Assembly: GCA_014360685.1 (NCBI GenBank) | Contig: JACIXB010000004.1 | Span: 1-64,000, forward strand | Length of the DNA stretch: 64,000 bases | Source: Actinomycetota bacterium | GTDB taxonomy: Bacteria; Actinomycetota; Geothermincolia; Geothermincolales; RBG-13-55-18 | Reading direction: 5' to 3' | In this document: piece by piece, positions 8,769 to 16,794 of the stretch | Layout: every line of letters begins with the position of its first letter | Position numbering within the stretch: position 1 is the stretch's first letter | Made by a program: the position numbers and the translations under genes | Notes under the pieces: model-generated | The model's database searches: none | What the model saw: only the letters and a program-made list of their open reading frames with translations | Told to the model about the DNA's origin: nothing

Positions 8769-11495
8769 ATGGAGCAGGTTCGCTTGAACATAGACGGCGT
8801 GGACGTGGTCACCACCCCCGACCGCACCATACTTGAGGCGGCGCGAGAGGCGGGAATCCGCATCCCCAGCCTCTGTTACGACCGGCGCATGGAGCCCTAC
8901 GGGGCCTGCCGCATATGTATCGTGGAGGTTGAGGGGGCGCGGGGGCTTCTTCCCGCCTGCGCCACCCGGGTGACCGACGGCATGGTGGTGCGCACGGACA
9001 CCGAGGAGCTTCGCCGCATCCGGCGCACCATCATCGAGTTGCTCCTCTCCGATCATCCCCGGGACTGCATGACCTGCGAGAGCGCCGGGAACTGCGAGTT
9101 GCAGGACCTGGCCTACGAGTACGGGGTCAAGGAGACCCGTTTCCCCGGGGAGGAGCACCATTACGAGGTGCTGGCCGACAACCCTCTCATCGAGAGGGAC
9201 TACGACAAGTGCGTCCTCTGCGGTCGCTGCATCCGCATCTGCCGCGAGGTGCAGGGGGTGGGGGTGTATGACTTCGTGAACCGCGGCTTCGAGGCCGTCC
9301 CGGGCACTCCCTACAACCGGCCTTTGACCGAGACCCCGTGCGAGTTCTGCGGGCAGTGCGTGTCCACCTGTCCCACGGGGGCCATCATCTCCATCCCCTC
9401 CAAGGGCAAGGGGCGTCCCTGGCAGGTGGAGAAGGTGCGCACCACCTGCCCTTACTGCGGCTGCGGTTGCCAGATCGACCTCCACGTGCGCGACGGGGAG
9501 ATCATCGAAGTGAGCTCGCCGGTGATGGTGGGGCCGGGGGAGGGGAACCTGTGCGTCAAGGGGCGTTACGGCTACTCCTTCGTCCATCACCCGGACCGCC
9601 TCACCACCCCCCTCATAAGGAAGGACGGCGAGCTGGTCCCCGCCACCTGGGAGGAGGCCCTGGGCATGGTGGCCGACCGCATATCCAAGGCCCTGGACGA
9701 CAAGGGGCCGGACGCGGTGGCCTTCTTGAGTTCGGCGCGCTGCACCAACGAGGAGAACTACCTGTTGCAGAAGCTGGCCCGCGCGGTGGTCGGCACCAAC
9801 AACGTCGACCACTGCGCGCGGTTATGACACAGCTCCACGGTCGCCGGTCTGGCGACGGCTTTCGGAAGCGGGGCCATGACCAACTCCATCGACGACCTGG
9901 AGAAGGCGGGATGCATCCTGGTCATCGGCTCCAACACCACCGAGGGGCATCCCATAGTGGGGCTGCGCATCAAGCGGGCGGTGATGAAGAACGACTGCAA
10001 GCTCATCGTGGCCGAGCCCCGGCACATCCGCCTCTGTTACTACGCGGACCAGTGGATCCGCCACAGGCCGGGCACGGACGTGGCCCTGCTCAACGGGATG
10101 ATGAACGTCATCCTCGCCGAGGGGTTGGCCGACGAGGAGTTCATCCGCGAGCGCACCGAGGGCTTCGAGGAATTCCGAAAGGTGGTGGAGCAGTACACCC
10201 CGGAGCGGGCGGCGGAGATCTGCGGTGTGGAGGCGGAGGAGATACGGCGCGCCGCCCGTACCTTCGCCGGTGCTCCCTCGGCGGCCATCGTCTACGCCAT
10301 GGGCATCACCCAGCACACCACCGGCGTGGACAATGTTCTTTCCCTGGCCAACCTGGCCATGCTCACCGGGAACCTGGGCAAGGAAGGAGCGGGCGTGAAT
10401 CCCCTGCGGGGGCAGAACAACGTGCAGGGAGCCTGCGACATGGGGGCCCTGCCCAACGTGCTCACCGGTTACCAGCCGGTGTCCGATCCCCAGGCCCGGG
10501 AGAAGTTCGAGAAGGCCTGGAGGGTGGATTACCTTCCCGGGAACCCGGGCCTGACCATCATGGAGATGGTGGACGCCGCGCTGCGCGGGGAGGTGAGGGT
10601 GCTCTACATCATGGGGGAGAACCCGCTCCTCTCGGACCCGGATATCCGGCATCTCCGCGAGGCCCTGGAGAAGGTGGACTTCCTGGTGGTCCAGGACATC
10701 TTCCTCACCGAGACGGCGCGTTACGCCGACGTGGTGCTCCCCGCCGCCTCCTTCGCCGAGAAGGAGGGCACCTTCACCAACACCGACCGCCGCGTGCAGA
10801 GGGTGCGCAAGGCGGTGGAACCCCCCGGGGAGGCCAGGGAGGATTCCTGGATCATCGCCCAGGTGGCCTCCAGGCTGGGTTACGACATGGGGGATGTATC
10901 CGCCCCTGCGGTCATGGAAGAAATTGCCAGCCTGACCCCCTCCTATGCCGGGATCTCCTACCGCAGGCTCGAGGAGCTGGGTGAGCTGCGCTGGCCGTGT
11001 CCCTCCCCGGACCACCCCGGCACCCCCATCCTCCATGTGGATAAATTTACCAGGGGGAAGGGGAAGTTCAGTCCCGTGGAATACAAGACGCCGGCCGAGG
11101 AGCCGGACTCGGAGTACCCCCTGGTCCTGACCACGGGACGCCTTCTCACCCATTACCACACCGGCTCCATGACCCGGCGCGTAAAGCCGCTCGACGAGCT
11201 GGTTCCCGAGAACCGGGCATGGATAAACCCCGCCGATGCGGAAAGGCTGGGCGTGGCCGCCGACCAGGAGGTGGCCGTGGAATCCAGGCGCGGGGCCATA
11301 AAGGTCAAGGCCAGGATCACGGAGAAAGTCCCACCGGGGGTGGTCTTCATCCCCTTCCACTTCGGGGAGTCCCCGGCCAACGCCCTGACCAACCCGGCCC
11401 TGGATCCCGTGGCCAAGATCCCGGAATACAAGGTGGCCGCGGTGCGCATCGTGACCGGGAAGGCCATGGAGGGCCTGGAATACGTCACCGCCTGA
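8769..11495 (+). CDS. fdhA: Selenocysteine formate dehydrogenase alpha subunit (in-frame UGA)
   Basis: One 908-residue frame is interrupted only by TGA at 9825-9827 (codon 353). The flanking residues, DHCARL-U-HSSTVAGLAT, match the active site of formate dehydrogenases, where Sec binds Mo or W, and a SECIS hairpin follows. The N-terminus resembles NuoG: [2Fe-2S] ligands Cys36, 47, 50 and 64, then a His/Cys3 cluster (DHPRDCMTC and GNC), then two [4Fe-4S] motifs near CVLCGRC and CEFCGQC. A further [4Fe-4S] motif (CPYCGCGC with a later Cys in GNLCVKG) and the bis-pterin-binding domain follow. It would reduce CO2 to formate, or the reverse, with the two upstream subunits. A gene finder would split it at 9827. 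Confidence 0.95.
9825..9856 (+). promoter_or_regulatory. Bacterial SECIS element for Sec insertion in fdhA
   Basis: The UGA at 9825-9827 is followed by a hairpin with a 6-bp stem (GTCGCC at 9840-9845, GGCGAC at 9851-9856) and the loop GGTCT. Exactly 18 nt separate the UGA from the loop. Loop sequence and spacing agree with the E. coli fdhF SECIS as I recall it, which is bound by SelB. The selAB, selC and selD genes are not in the window. Confidence 0.9.
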
Positions 11496-11547
11496 TGCCC
11501 GGGAATGGAAAGAAGGCCGGGTGTGCGTTTATCCCCGGCGCTTTGAA

Positions 11548-11556
11548 TGGTAGAAT
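11548..11556 (+). promoter_or_regulatory. Extended -10 promoter before the acyl-CoA synthetase gene
   Basis: TGG followed by TAGAAT forms an extended -10 element, about 100 nt before the ATG at 11656. No good -35 is seen at 17 nt. It marks a new transcription unit after fdhA. Confidence 0.5.
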
Positions 11557-11655
11557 ATAAGCCGGTCGCGGCGCCATGGAACGGGGAGCGGCAAATCGGA
11601 ACGCGAGGTTCCGGAAATGGTCTCCAGGAGCGGGTAGAGACGGGAGAGATGAAAC

Positions 11656-13167
11656 ATGAATCTATACCAGAATCTCGTGAGGACGACGGAGCGTGATCCC
11701 GACGCCACGGCCCTCTACTTCGGGCACGAGACCATCACCTACGGCGAACTCCTGTCCCGGGTCAACCGGTTGGCCAACGCCCTTCGCGAGCTGGGAATAG
11801 GAGAGGATTCCAAGGTGGCCCTCCTTTTGCGCAACGTGCCCGAGTTCGTCATCTCCTACTACGCCACGCTGGCCCTGGGTGCGGTGGTGGTGCCCCTCTG
11901 CTACATGTGCCTGGCCGAAGAAGTGGAGAAGATCGTCTGCGATTCCATGGTGGAGACCCTGATCACTAACTTCGAGTTCAACGACATGGTCAAGGAGCTG
12001 CAGGGCTCCATGTGCTCCCAGATAAACCGCATCATCGTCAGCGAGGCCCCGGAGCTCGAGGGAGTCATCCCGTACGAGAAGCTCCTGGAGAGCGGTTCCG
12101 ACAGCCTGGAGGGCGTTGCACGCTCCAAGGACGACGTGGCTGCCCTCCTCTACGCGCCTACCTCCTCCAAGGTGGTCCGGGGGTGCATGTTGACCCACGG
12201 CAACCTGGAGTGGAATGCCCGCACCACGGCCAGGTTGTGCAAGATGACCAGCGATGACGTGGTCATGGGGGTGCTCCCCTTTTTCGCCGCTTACGGCCAG
12301 AGTTGCGTGATGAACGCCTCCATCTACGCGGGGTCCAGCATCGTCCTGCACGAGTCCTTCATCCCGGGCGAGGTGCTCAAGTCGCTTCAGCACGAGCAGG
12401 TGACCGTCTTCATGGGTGTCCCCACCATGTACGTGTACATCCTGAACCACCCCCTCATCTACCAGTACGACCTGAGCTCGGTGCGGCTCTGGACGTGCGG
12501 CGGGGCGCCCTTCTCACGCGAGGTCATGGAGCGCTGGAACAACGAGCTGGGGGCCCGCATCTACGAGGGTTACGGGCTCACCGAGGCCGCCCCGCTGGTG
12601 TGCATGCAGCCCCTGGAGGGGACCTATAAGATCGGCTCCATAGGCCTTCCTCCGGAGGACGTGGAGGTCAAGGTGGTGGACGAGGAGGGCAAGGAGCTGG
12701 AAAGGGGAGAGGTGGGGGAGCTCATCGTCCGCGGACCCAACGTGATGAAGGGCTATTACAACAAGCCGGAGGAGACGGAGAAGGTCCTCAAGGACGGTTG
12801 GCTGTACACCGGAGACATGGTGTACATGGACAACGACGGGTATCTCTTCATCGTGGGGCGCAAGAAGGACCTCATCATCCGCGGCGGTTTCAACATCTAT
12901 CCCCGCGAGATAGAGGAGGTGCTGGCCTCCCATCCCCTCATCTCCGAGGCCGCGGTGGTGGGAGTTCCCAATAAGTACCTGGGCGAGGAGGTCAAGGCCT
13001 ACGTCAAGCTCAAGCCGGGTTCCACCCTCACCGAGGAGCAGGTCCTGGAATATTGCGAGGAAAGGCTTCCCTATTACAAGACCCCGAAGTTCGTGGTCTT
13101 CGTCAAATCTTTCAAGAAGGACCCCTCGGGCCAGATCATCAAGGATCTCATCGACGAGGAGGGCTGA
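11656..13167 (+). CDS. Acyl-CoA synthetase (AMP-binding) homologue with altered catalytic motifs
   Basis: The 503-residue protein has the full adenylate-forming fold: YEGYGLTE (303-310), YTGD (384-387), GRKKDLIIRGG (401-411) and the hinge to the C-terminal domain. Long-chain or medium-chain fatty acid CoA ligases are the nearest type. Two key motifs deviate. The phosphate-binding loop, normally TSGTTGxPKG, reads APTSSKVVRG (167-176) and has lost its glycines. In the A10 motif the catalytic lysine (SGK) is Gln493 (PSGQIIKD). Family knowledge predicts weak or no adenylation unless compensated. The rest of the frame is intact, so this is not a decaying gene. Substrate unknown. An extended -10 promoter lies upstream. 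Confidence 0.8.
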   Translation: MNLYQNLVRTTERDPDATALYFGHETITYGELLSRVNRLANALRELGIGEDSKVALLLRNVPEFVISYYATLALGAVVVPLCYMCLAEEVEKIVCDSMVETLITNFEFNDMVKELQGSMCSQINRIIVSEAPELEGVIPYEKLLESGSDSLEGVARSKDDVAALLYAPTSSKVVRGCMLTHGNLEWNARTTARLCKMTSDDVVMGVLPFFAAYGQSCVMNASIYAGSSIVLHESFIPGEVLKSLQHEQVTVFMGVPTMYVYILNHPLIYQYDLSSVRLWTCGGAPFSREVMERWNNELGARIYEGYGLTEAAPLVCMQPLEGTYKIGSIGLPPEDVEVKVVDEEGKELERGEVGELIVRGPNVMKGYYNKPEETEKVLKDGWLYTGDMVYMDNDGYLFIVGRKKDLIIRGGFNIYPREIEEVLASHPLISEAAVVGVPNKYLGEEVKAYVKLKPGSTLTEEQVLEYCEERLPYYKTPKFVVFVKSFKKDPSGQIIKDLIDEEG

Positions 13168-13282
13168 GGGAAACCGGGGCAGGGGATGACCGCCGTCGCT
13201 CGCGCCGGAAACGCATGGAGCCATCCGCTCCCGGTGGTGAGACACGGGAAGAAGCACCCCGCGGGGTTCCGACCCGACCGGG

Positions 13283-13288
13283 TATAAT
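13283..13288 (+). promoter_or_regulatory. -10 box placed for a leaderless dedA transcript
   Basis: A consensus TATAAT ends 7 nt before the A of the dedA ATG (13295), so the expected transcription start coincides with the start codon. No Shine-Dalgarno sequence or -35 box is visible. This suggests a leaderless mRNA. Confidence 0.5.
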
Positions 13289-13294
13289 TTGGGC

Positions 13295-13924
13295 ATGCAA
13301 GGCTCCCTCATAGACCGGCTGCTTGATTTTTTGATGCCCCTTTTTTCTTATTGGGGCTACGTAATCGTTCTCGGAGGGGTTTTCCTGGAGAGCCTATTCC
13401 TCACCGGTTGGATCGCCCCAGGCACCACCGTGCTTCTGCTGGCCGGTTTCTATGCCGCCCAAGGGGAACTGAACCCTTACCTGGTCGTGGCCACCGCCAT
13501 GGTGGCGGCCCTGTTGGGGGACCTGGTGGGCTTCTTCATCGGCCGCCGGCTGGGTTGGGGAATCATGCACCGCTACCGCGGCCGTCCACGCATCATGCAG
13601 GGGATGGAGAAAGGCCAGGATTATTTCCGCCGGCACGGGGGGCTCACCGTACTCCTGGGCAGGATGGTCTCCGGGGTGGACGCCTTCATCCCCGTGGTCG
13701 CGGGCCTCAACCGGATGTCCGTAGCATCCTACCTGGGCTTCGATATCCCGGGCATCGCCCTCTGGAGCACCCTCTTCACCTGCCTGGGATATTTCTTCGG
13801 CATCCATTGGAGGACCATCGACCGCGTCTTCGACGCCCTGGGCTGGGGGCTTTTAGTTATCCTGGCCGCGGCGGCCGCCGCCTGGTACCTGGCCCGGCGG
13901 AGAAGGGTTCGTAACGCGGAGTGA
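13295..13924 (+). CDS. DedA family membrane protein
   Basis: DedA/SNARE-associated proteins are inner-membrane proteins with a proposed role in lipid flipping and envelope homeostasis. The 209-residue product shows the family motifs: FLESLFLTGWIAPGTTVLLLAG (an early hydrophobic segment with the acidic residue and PG), then GDLVGFFIGRRLG, and a later RMVSGVDAFIPVVAG segment with the conserved R and P-x-x-AG. Four to five hydrophobic stretches are seen. ATG 13295 is chosen because a perfect -10 box lies just upstream; an in-frame TTG at 13289 would fall between that box and the likely transcript start. Confidence 0.88.
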   Translation: MQGSLIDRLLDFLMPLFSYWGYVIVLGGVFLESLFLTGWIAPGTTVLLLAGFYAAQGELNPYLVVATAMVAALLGDLVGFFIGRRLGWGIMHRYRGRPRIMQGMEKGQDYFRRHGGLTVLLGRMVSGVDAFIPVVAGLNRMSVASYLGFDIPGIALWSTLFTCLGYFFGIHWRTIDRVFDALGWGLLVILAAAAAAWYLARRRRVRNAE

Positions 13925-14317
13925 AACTCCCTTCCGAGCTTCCAGCCGCGGGAAGGTATACGCATCCCTTGGTCCCGGGGTCATGGAGGACCTTGTTGTT
14001 TGAGCGACGAAAAGGGATCGAGGGGTGCTTGACGAAAACCGGTTCGTAGGTGTCGTTCCCCTGCGGGGCGCATGGCGTTTGGCCGCCGTGACGTTTTGGT
14101 GGGCGATTTTGGGTTGGACAGCATTGAGAGGCAAACCACTAATCCTGGTAAGACAAGCTGCACCTGGATGAAGGAAGGGGTGATATCTCAAATGTTCAAC
14201 CTATCCTCTCCGATGTCAGTATAGTCGCTTAAACGGCGCCGTTTTGCGAAGGGGAGGACCCCGTGTTAAAATATCGCCAATTTTAGGCGTCTCAGCGGGT
14301 TTCGATCCAGACTTCGG
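13925..14317 (+). other. Intergenic region before the antiporter operon
   Basis: No gene is supported in these 393 bases. Base composition is less G+C-rich than the flanking genes. The only clear signal is the promoter at 14244-14272. Confidence 0.6.
14244..14272 (+). promoter_or_regulatory. Promoter of the antiporter/NDH-like operon
   Basis: TTGCGA at 14244-14249, a 17-nt spacer and TAAAAT at 14267-14272, with TGT immediately before the hexamer (extended -10). The predicted start is about 40 nt before the mrpE ATG. Confidence 0.6.
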
Positions 14318-14857
14318 ATGAACATCGGGAGCAGGGAATTGACCAGCGTTCGCGCCTTGCGGAACCGGATACTCCTCTTCTTCCTTCTCCTCCTCTTCTG
14401 GATCGTCCTTACCGCCTCCCTGGCCTTGCACGAGCTGGTCATGGGCGCGGTGTGCTCGGCCTTCGTGGGGGTCTTGACCGTCTCCCTGCTGGGAAGGGCC
14501 CTCGATCCACGCATCACCCCCGCGGTGCTCCTGCGCATCCCGGTCTTCATGCTCCGCCTGGCCTGGGAGATCGTCAAGGCCAACATCGACGTGGCCAAGA
14601 TCATCCTCAACCCCCGCTTGCCCATAGACCCCCGCATCGTGGAATACCGGACCTACCTCCCGGGGGACCTCCCCCGCACGGTCTTCTCCGACTCCATAAC
14701 CCTCACCCCGGGTACGGTCACCGTGGAACTGAGGGGCGAAGTGCTCAACGTGCACTGCCTCTGTCCCTACCACGAGGAAGGGCTTCCCGGGCTGGAAAGG
14801 CTGGTAGCCTGGCTGTTCGGGGTGAGGAAACCGGTAGGGGAGGAAGGAAATGGATAG
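14318..14857 (+). CDS. mrpE: Mrp-type Na+/H+ antiporter subunit E
   Basis: The 179-residue protein begins with two hydrophobic segments (about residues 17-58), then the conserved region LRIPVFMLRLAWEIVKANIDVAKIIL and a soluble C-terminus with TLTPGTVTV, all features of MnhE/MrpE. In Mrp complexes it is an accessory membrane subunit needed for assembly. It is the first gene of the operon and overlaps mrpF by 8 nt. No strong ribosome site is seen before the ATG at 14318. Confidence 0.88.
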   Translation: MNIGSRELTSVRALRNRILLFFLLLLFWIVLTASLALHELVMGAVCSAFVGVLTVSLLGRALDPRITPAVLLRIPVFMLRLAWEIVKANIDVAKIILNPRLPIDPRIVEYRTYLPGDLPRTVFSDSITLTPGTVTVELRGEVLNVHCLCPYHEEGLPGLERLVAWLFGVRKPVGEEGNG

Positions 14858-15122
14858 GTTCCTAACCGCCGTGGCGCTGGTCATAAGCGTCAACGCCTTC
14901 ATATGCCTCTACCGGGCCGCGGTGGGACCCACCACCCAGGACCGAGTTCTGGGAGTGAACATCGTGGGCACCAAGACCCTGGTGGTGGTGGTCCTGGTCA
15001 CCTACATCCTGGCCGAGAACTACTTCCTGGACGTGGCCATAGTCTACGCCCTGCTCCTCTTCGTGGTCACCGTGGCCCTGAGCCGCTACCTGGAGGCGGA
15101 GGGCTGGAAGGAGGTGCCTTGA
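14850..15122 (+). CDS. mrpF: Mrp-type antiporter subunit F
   Basis: The 90-residue protein has three hydrophobic segments and the family signature YRAAVGPTTQDRVLGVN followed by a segment with ENYFLDVAIVYALL. This is MnhF/MrpF, a small membrane subunit of multisubunit cation/proton antiporters. The gene overlaps mrpE by 8 nt and mrpG by a few nt, so the three are translationally coupled. Confidence 0.9.
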   Translation: MDRFLTAVALVISVNAFICLYRAAVGPTTQDRVLGVNIVGTKTLVVVVLVTYILAENYFLDVAIVYALLLFVVTVALSRYLEAEGWKEVP

Positions 15123-15124
15123 GG

Positions 15125-15451
15125 ATGGCCAAGGACATCGTGGCCGGGATCTTCTGTTGCGTGGGGACCTTGTTTTTCATCATCGGAACCACGGGGCTTT
15201 TACGCATGCCCGACCTCTTCACCCGGCTGCATCCCTCCACCAAGTGCGATACCCTGGGGGCCTGCTCGGTGATCGTGGGCATGGCGGTACACAACGGTTG
15301 GTCCTGGGACCTCCTGAAGCTGGCGTTCATCGTCTGTTTCCTCCTGCTCTCCAGCGCCACCTGCGGGCACGCCATCGGGCGTTCCGCCCTGCGCCGCAAC
15401 ATACCTTACTGGAAGAAAAAGGAAGCGAATGAAGATGGGCACGGCGCTTAA
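15125..15451 (+). CDS. mrpG: Mrp-type antiporter subunit G
   Basis: The 108-residue product has three transmembrane stretches and the MnhG signature GTTGLLRMPDLFTRLHPSTKCDTLG. It forms part of the membrane core of the Mrp-type complex. ATG 15125 is chosen; an in-frame TTG at 15119 overlapping the mrpF stop is an alternative. The 3' end overlaps the next gene by 23 nt. Confidence 0.9.
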   Translation: MAKDIVAGIFCCVGTLFFIIGTTGLLRMPDLFTRLHPSTKCDTLGACSVIVGMAVHNGWSWDLLKLAFIVCFLLLSSATCGHAIGRSALRRNIPYWKKKEANEDGHGA

Positions 15452-15680
15452 CCTGGTTCTCATCCTTCTCCTCCTGACCACCGCCTTGCTGGCGGTCACC
15501 GCCCGGGACCTCCTGGCGGCGGTGGTCGTCTTCTCCGTGTACAGCCTGATCATGGCCCTCATGTGGCAGAGGCTGCAGGCTCCCGATCTGGCCCTCACCG
15601 AGGCCGCCGTGGGGGCGGGGGTGACCACCGTCCTCTTCGTCATCACCATCTTCAAGACCCGGAGGAGGGAGGAGGAATGA
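15429..15680 (+). CDS. MbhD-like subunit (DUF4040)
   Basis: An 83-residue protein with three hydrophobic segments and the motif LQAPDLALTEAAVGAG, which is characteristic of the MbhD/DUF4040 domain. In a canonical Mrp system this domain is fused to the C-terminus of MrpA; in membrane-bound hydrogenases it is a separate subunit. Here it is a separate gene, overlapping mrpG and the next gene. The glutamate in the TEAAVG motif lies within the membrane and is likely part of the ion path. Confidence 0.85.
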   Translation: MKMGTALNLVLILLLLTTALLAVTARDLLAAVVVFSVYSLIMALMWQRLQAPDLALTEAAVGAGVTTVLFVITIFKTRRREEE

Positions 15681-16426
15681 AAAAAGTGGCCGCCCTCCTC
15701 TTCATCTCCGCCCTGGCCGTGCTTCTCCTCTACGTGGTGGCCAGTATGCCCCCCATGGGGGACCCGGACAACCCCACCGCCACCCACGTCATCCCCCGAT
15801 ACCTGGAGAGGGCGGAGGAGGAGACGCACACGGTGAACGTGGTAACCGGCGTCATCCTCAACTACCGCGGGTACGACACCATGGGGGAGGTGACGGTCAT
15901 CTTCTGCGCCCTGGCCGCCGTCCTGGCCGTCCTGGGGAGGGAGCGTAGGGGGGTGATACACGGCTTCGTGGACCGCTCGGAGGTGCCCGCTTCGGTAATC
16001 GTCAAAACCATGGTGCGTTTCATGGTCCCCTTCATCATCCTCTTCTCCGTGTACACCATCCTCCACGGCGAAACCTCGCCGGGGGGCGGTTTCCAGGGCG
16101 GCGCCGTGATCGGGGGGAGCATGATCATCTTCACCACCATCTTCGGGCTCTACGAATCCTCGAGGAGGATCCCCCTCAAGGTGCGTGCCCCCCTGGAGGG
16201 AGCGGCGGTGATGGGTTTCTTCCTGGTGGGTTCCCTGGGGCTGGTGGGCGGGGGCAATTTCCTAACCTACGCCTGGCCGAGGGTGGCCCAGGGCCTGCAT
16301 CCCTCGCTGGTGGTGTGGCTCACCGTGCTGGTGGAGGTGGGCATCGGCCTGGGAGGAGCCATGGTGCTCACCTCCATACTCTTCGCCATGATACGGGAGG
16401 AGGAGGAAATTGCGCCTGCTTCATAA
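15677..16426 (+). CDS. MbhE-MnhB fusion subunit
   Basis: The 249-residue protein joins two modules. Residues 1-90 resemble MbhE (single N-terminal membrane segment, then YRGYDTMGEVTVIF). Residues 100-249 are MnhB/MbhF with the signature LFSVYTILHGETSPGGGFQGG. In classical Mrp, MbhE is the tail of MrpA and MnhB is separate. The ATG at 15677 overlaps the stop of the previous gene (ATGA). It supports a complex organised like membrane-bound hydrogenase or Mbx rather than textbook Mrp. Confidence 0.85.
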   Translation: MKKVAALLFISALAVLLLYVVASMPPMGDPDNPTATHVIPRYLERAEEETHTVNVVTGVILNYRGYDTMGEVTVIFCALAAVLAVLGRERRGVIHGFVDRSEVPASVIVKTMVRFMVPFIILFSVYTILHGETSPGGGFQGGAVIGGSMIIFTTIFGLYESSRRIPLKVRAPLEGAAVMGFFLVGSLGLVGGGNFLTYAWPRVAQGLHPSLVVWLTVLVEVGIGLGGAMVLTSILFAMIREEEEIAPAS

Positions 16427-16793
16427 CTACCATTACGCCGCGGCCATGCTCCTCTTCTGCCTGGGGCTGCACACGGTCATCGTGCGCCGTAACATCATAA
16501 AGAAGCTCATCGGCCTGAACATCATGGAGACCTCGGTCTTCTTCTTCTACATATCCCTGGGTTACCTGGAGGGGGGCATCGCCCCCATCCGCACCGGCGG
16601 CGCCGATCCCGCCCGCATGGTAAACCCCATCCCCCAGGCCCTCATACTCACCGGCATCGTGGTGGCGGTGAGCGTGACCGCCCTGGCCCTTTCCATGGTC
16701 ATCCTTCTCTACCGACAGTACGGGACCTTGGACGTGGACCGCCTCATGCGGGAGGAGGAGCCGGAAGCCGGGGAGAGCGGGAAGGAGGGATGA
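16410..16793 (+). CDS. mrpC: Antiporter subunit C (NuoK-like)
   Basis: The 127-residue protein has three membrane segments and the NuoK/MrpC features LIGLNIMETSVFFFYISLGY with an in-membrane glutamate, then DPARMVNPIPQALILTGIVV. It is homologous to NuoK of complex I. It starts at TTG 16410 behind GGGAGGAGGAGG and overlaps the previous gene by 17 nt. The charged C-terminal tail (EEEPEAGESGKEG) is cytoplasmic. Confidence 0.9.
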   Translation: MRLLHNYHYAAAMLLFCLGLHTVIVRRNIIKKLIGLNIMETSVFFFYISLGYLEGGIAPIRTGGADPARMVNPIPQALILTGIVVAVSVTALALSMVILLYRQYGTLDVDRLMREEEPEAGESGKEG

Positions 16794-16794
16794 G

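Noticed and set aside
8769-9827. fdhA as a truncated gene or pseudogene
   Set aside because: The TGA is in the Sec position with a SECIS hairpin, and the frame continues intact.
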